From Actinomycetota bacterium (GTDB lineage Bacteria; Actinomycetota; Acidimicrobiia; Acidimicrobiales; Ilumatobacteraceae): DNA of 64,000 nucleotides. Position 1 is the stretch's first letter. Every line of letters begins with the position of its first letter. The stretch is taken from the NCBI GenBank assembly GCA_947454105.1, contig CANGIP010000007.1, positions 59,663-123,662 on the forward strand, given 5' to 3'. Shown in pieces: positions 62,483 to 64,000 of the stretch. Under the pieces are notes generated by a model. That model was not told the origin of the DNA. It saw nothing but the letters and a program-made list of their open reading frames with translations, and ran no database searches. The position numbers and the translations under genes were made by a program.

Positions 62483-63883
62483 TTATGCGTTCAAACTACG
62501 ACCGGTGAGCGATAACACAGTCTCACCGAAGAGTTCGGACAAACTCGGGTGGGGTTGAATGAATTCAGCCACTTCATCAACTGTGGCTTCCCAGTTCACT
62601 GCCAAGTAACCGCCTGACAACTGCTCGGTCACCCACGGTCCCACCATGTGGACTCCGAGAATCTGTCCAGCAGTTCCATCCGCGTTGCGCTTGGCAACAA
62701 TCTTGACCAAACCATCAATTTCACCCAGAATCATCGCTCGGCTATTGGCGCGGAACTGGTGCTTGGCAACAACAACGTCAAGTCCAGCGGCCTTGCATGC
62801 ATCTTCGCCAGGACCTGCCCATGCCACTTCGGGGTGACAATAAATTGCCCACGGAACACGGTCGTACGCGATCGGAATCGGACCTTCACCCAACATGTGC
62901 TTGACGGCCAGAATCGCTTCGGCGTAAGCAACATGAGCGAGTTGTGGAGTATTGATGAGGTCACCAATTGCATAGACGCCGGGTTCTGATGTCTGACACC
63001 ACGGATCAACGTCGATGAATCCACGATCACTCACCTTGACTGCGGTTCCTTGCAATCCAAGTAGGTCGGCATACGGACGTCGTCCAACTGAAACGATGAC
63101 AGCATCAACTTCAAGTTGTTCACCCTCACCGAATGTCACAACAGTTCCACCCGACGCGGTTGGTGCATGACTCTTGACGGCCACACCCGTACGAATGTCG
63201 ATGTTCTTTTTCTTGAACGACTTCACGACAACATTGGCGACGTCGGTATCGAGGCCAGGAAGAATCTTGGGCAGACCTTCCAAAATCGTCACGGCCGCGC
63301 CAAGATCGGCAAACGTCGAAGCGAATTCACAGCCGATGGCACCGCCACCAATCACTGCGACACGAGCGGGTACATGATCAAGCATCAATACTTCATCACT
63401 CGTCATGATGGGTCCGCCACGGTCAAAGCCCGGGATCGTACGCGGAACTGAACCAGCAGCCAAGATGACGCTCGCACCTTGTGCCGTAGCCGTCGAACCG
63501 TCGGCCATCGTGATGTTCACCGTGCGATTGGCACCGAGCGAACCTGTTCCATTAAATACGGTGACTTTGCGTGACTTGCACAATCCACCGATGCCTTTCA
63601 CAAGACCGTCAACAATTTTGGCCTTACGGGCTTGAGTGGTTGCGAAGTTGACTGCGGGAGCACTGGCTTCAATTCCAAATTCGGCAGCATGGGCAACATG
63701 GCGAAACACCGAGGCAGTTTCGAGAAATGCCTTTGCCGGAATACATCCACGGTTCAAACAGGTGCCGCCAAGCGCATCACGTTCAACTAAAGCGACATTC
63801 ATTCCTGCCGACGCGGCGTAGAGGGCCGACCCGTATCCACCGGGTCCACCACCAATCACCACGAGGTCAAATTGCTCGGCCAT
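62483..63883 (-). CDS. lpdA: Dihydrolipoamide dehydrogenase
   Basis: 466 residues. FAD motif VVIGGGPGGYGSALYAA, redox disulfide GGTCLNRGCIPAKAFLET, NAD-binding VAVIGGGAIGCEFASTF, and a C-terminal GVHMVGPWVTEQL...HPSLSE dimer region. It re-oxidises dihydrolipoate of E2 with NAD. The start is supported by GGAGGT 8 nt before the ATG. It heads the lpdA-sucB-lipBA-M24 operon. Confidence 0.93.
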   Translation of the reverse strand: MAEQFDLVVIGGGPGGYGSALYAASAGMNVALVERDALGGTCLNRGCIPAKAFLETASVFRHVAHAAEFGIEASAPAVNFATTQARKAKIVDGLVKGIGGLCKSRKVTVFNGTGSLGANRTVNITMADGSTATAQGASVILAAGSVPRTIPGFDRGGPIMTSDEVLMLDHVPARVAVIGGGAIGCEFASTFADLGAAVTILEGLPKILPGLDTDVANVVVKSFKKKNIDIRTGVAVKSHAPTASGGTVVTFGEGEQLEVDAVIVSVGRRPYADLLGLQGTAVKVSDRGFIDVDPWCQTSEPGVYAIGDLINTPQLAHVAYAEAILAVKHMLGEGPIPIAYDRVPWAIYCHPEVAWAGPGEDACKAAGLDVVVAKHQFRANSRAMILGEIDGLVKIVAKRNADGTAGQILGVHMVGPWVTEQLSGGYLAVNWEATVDEVAEFIQPHPSLSELFGETVLSLTGRSLNA

Positions 63884-64000
63884 CTAGGCCACCTCCGAGA
63901 GACGGGCGCGGGTTGCGCTGTGCAGTTCATAACAGTAGTGGTCAGAGGCTGGTTACCGATGAGTAGATGACCCTTGTCATGTAAAGGTTCTTTAAATTGC
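63884..64000. other. Right-edge intergenic region
   Basis: Carries the lpdA ribosome-binding site and probably its promoter. I see no gene, tRNA or repeat; the next feature lies outside the window. Confidence 0.5.

Noticed and set aside
61950..62558. 202-residue open frame, Ala/Gly-rich
   Set aside because: Antisense to sucB; its low complexity is the reverse of the Ala/Pro linker of E2.

Overview
This 64 kb window is chromosomal DNA of an actinobacterium. The evidence is a mycothiol-type DinB/MDMPI enzyme, a galU-moeA-membrane protein neighbourhood like that of mycobacteria, a PAC2 protein, an actinobacterial-type SerC, a lipoprotein-rich set of transporters, and many start codons sitting 6-7 nt after a TANNNT -10 box (leaderless transcripts). 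The moderate base composition (about half G+C by eye), the Cys-less FmdB protein and the acyl-CoA/amidohydrolase gene content recall aquatic Acidimicrobiia (Ilumatobacter-like), but that placement is inference. Coding density is high. I see no rRNA, CRISPR array, insertion sequence, integrase or phage gene: this is core chromosome, and its novelty lies in gene fusions, regulatory RNA and promoter structure.

Layout. 1-6.4 kb: a partial CoA-transferase, tRNA-Ala(CGC), a GlpR-like membrane protein, molybdopterin genes moaC, moaA and moeA/glp, plus DUF2071 and DUF1089 proteins. 6.4-13.5 kb: galU divergent from fmdB, then uppP, tldE-tldD, an MFS carrier and a PAP2 enzyme. 13.5-18.1 kb: dxs, a HisN-like phosphatase and a D-aminoacylase-type amidohydrolase. 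18-26.4 kb: an Nfu-type Fe-S carrier, an SDR, a CDF metal exporter, and a TPP-riboswitch operon (thiN-thiB-thiP-thiQ-GNAT), followed by a small WXG-motif protein and a large unrecognised helical protein. 26.4-31.9 kb: copC-copD fusion, MDMPI enzyme and a btuFCD-like transporter behind a cobalamin riboswitch. 31.9-47 kb: amino-acid metabolism (aspC, serC, metY, ilvC, ilvN, ilvB with an attenuator leader peptide, ilvD), folD, inositol-phosphate synthase and a YdeP-type molybdoenzyme. 47-53.1 kb: iron permease with DtxR/IdeR-like boxes, two divergent acyl-CoA dehydrogenases, an IpdF-like SDR, a crotonase, folE and a NUDIX hydrolase. 53.1-58.3 kb: a second amidohydrolase and the cox-type maturation genes moxR, VWA, xdhC-N and xdhC. 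58.3-63.9 kb: an operon lpdA-sucB-lipB::lipA-M24 peptidase that makes lipoate and the enzymes that use it.

How the genes fit together. Molybdopterin synthesis (moaC, moaA, moeA) would supply the YdeP-type oxidoreductase and whatever hydroxylase the cox maturation genes serve. Vitamin B1 and B12 uptake are each under their own riboswitch. Branched-chain amino-acid synthesis is under transcription attenuation, and the next gene downstream, metY, has its ribosome-binding site buried in a 12-bp hairpin. The lipoate operon couples cofactor synthesis to the E2 and E3 subunits that carry or oxidise it. Inositol phosphate synthase and the MDMPI enzyme are consistent with mycothiol chemistry.

Standout observations: the LipB-LipA fusion, the Cys-less FmdB/Ruc homologue, the recurrent leaderless promoter grammar (which also resolves several start codons), the metY hairpin, two related long hairpins between convergent genes, and the unassigned WXG-like gene pair. 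All family assignments are from reading the sequence and memory of the families; no search was run.
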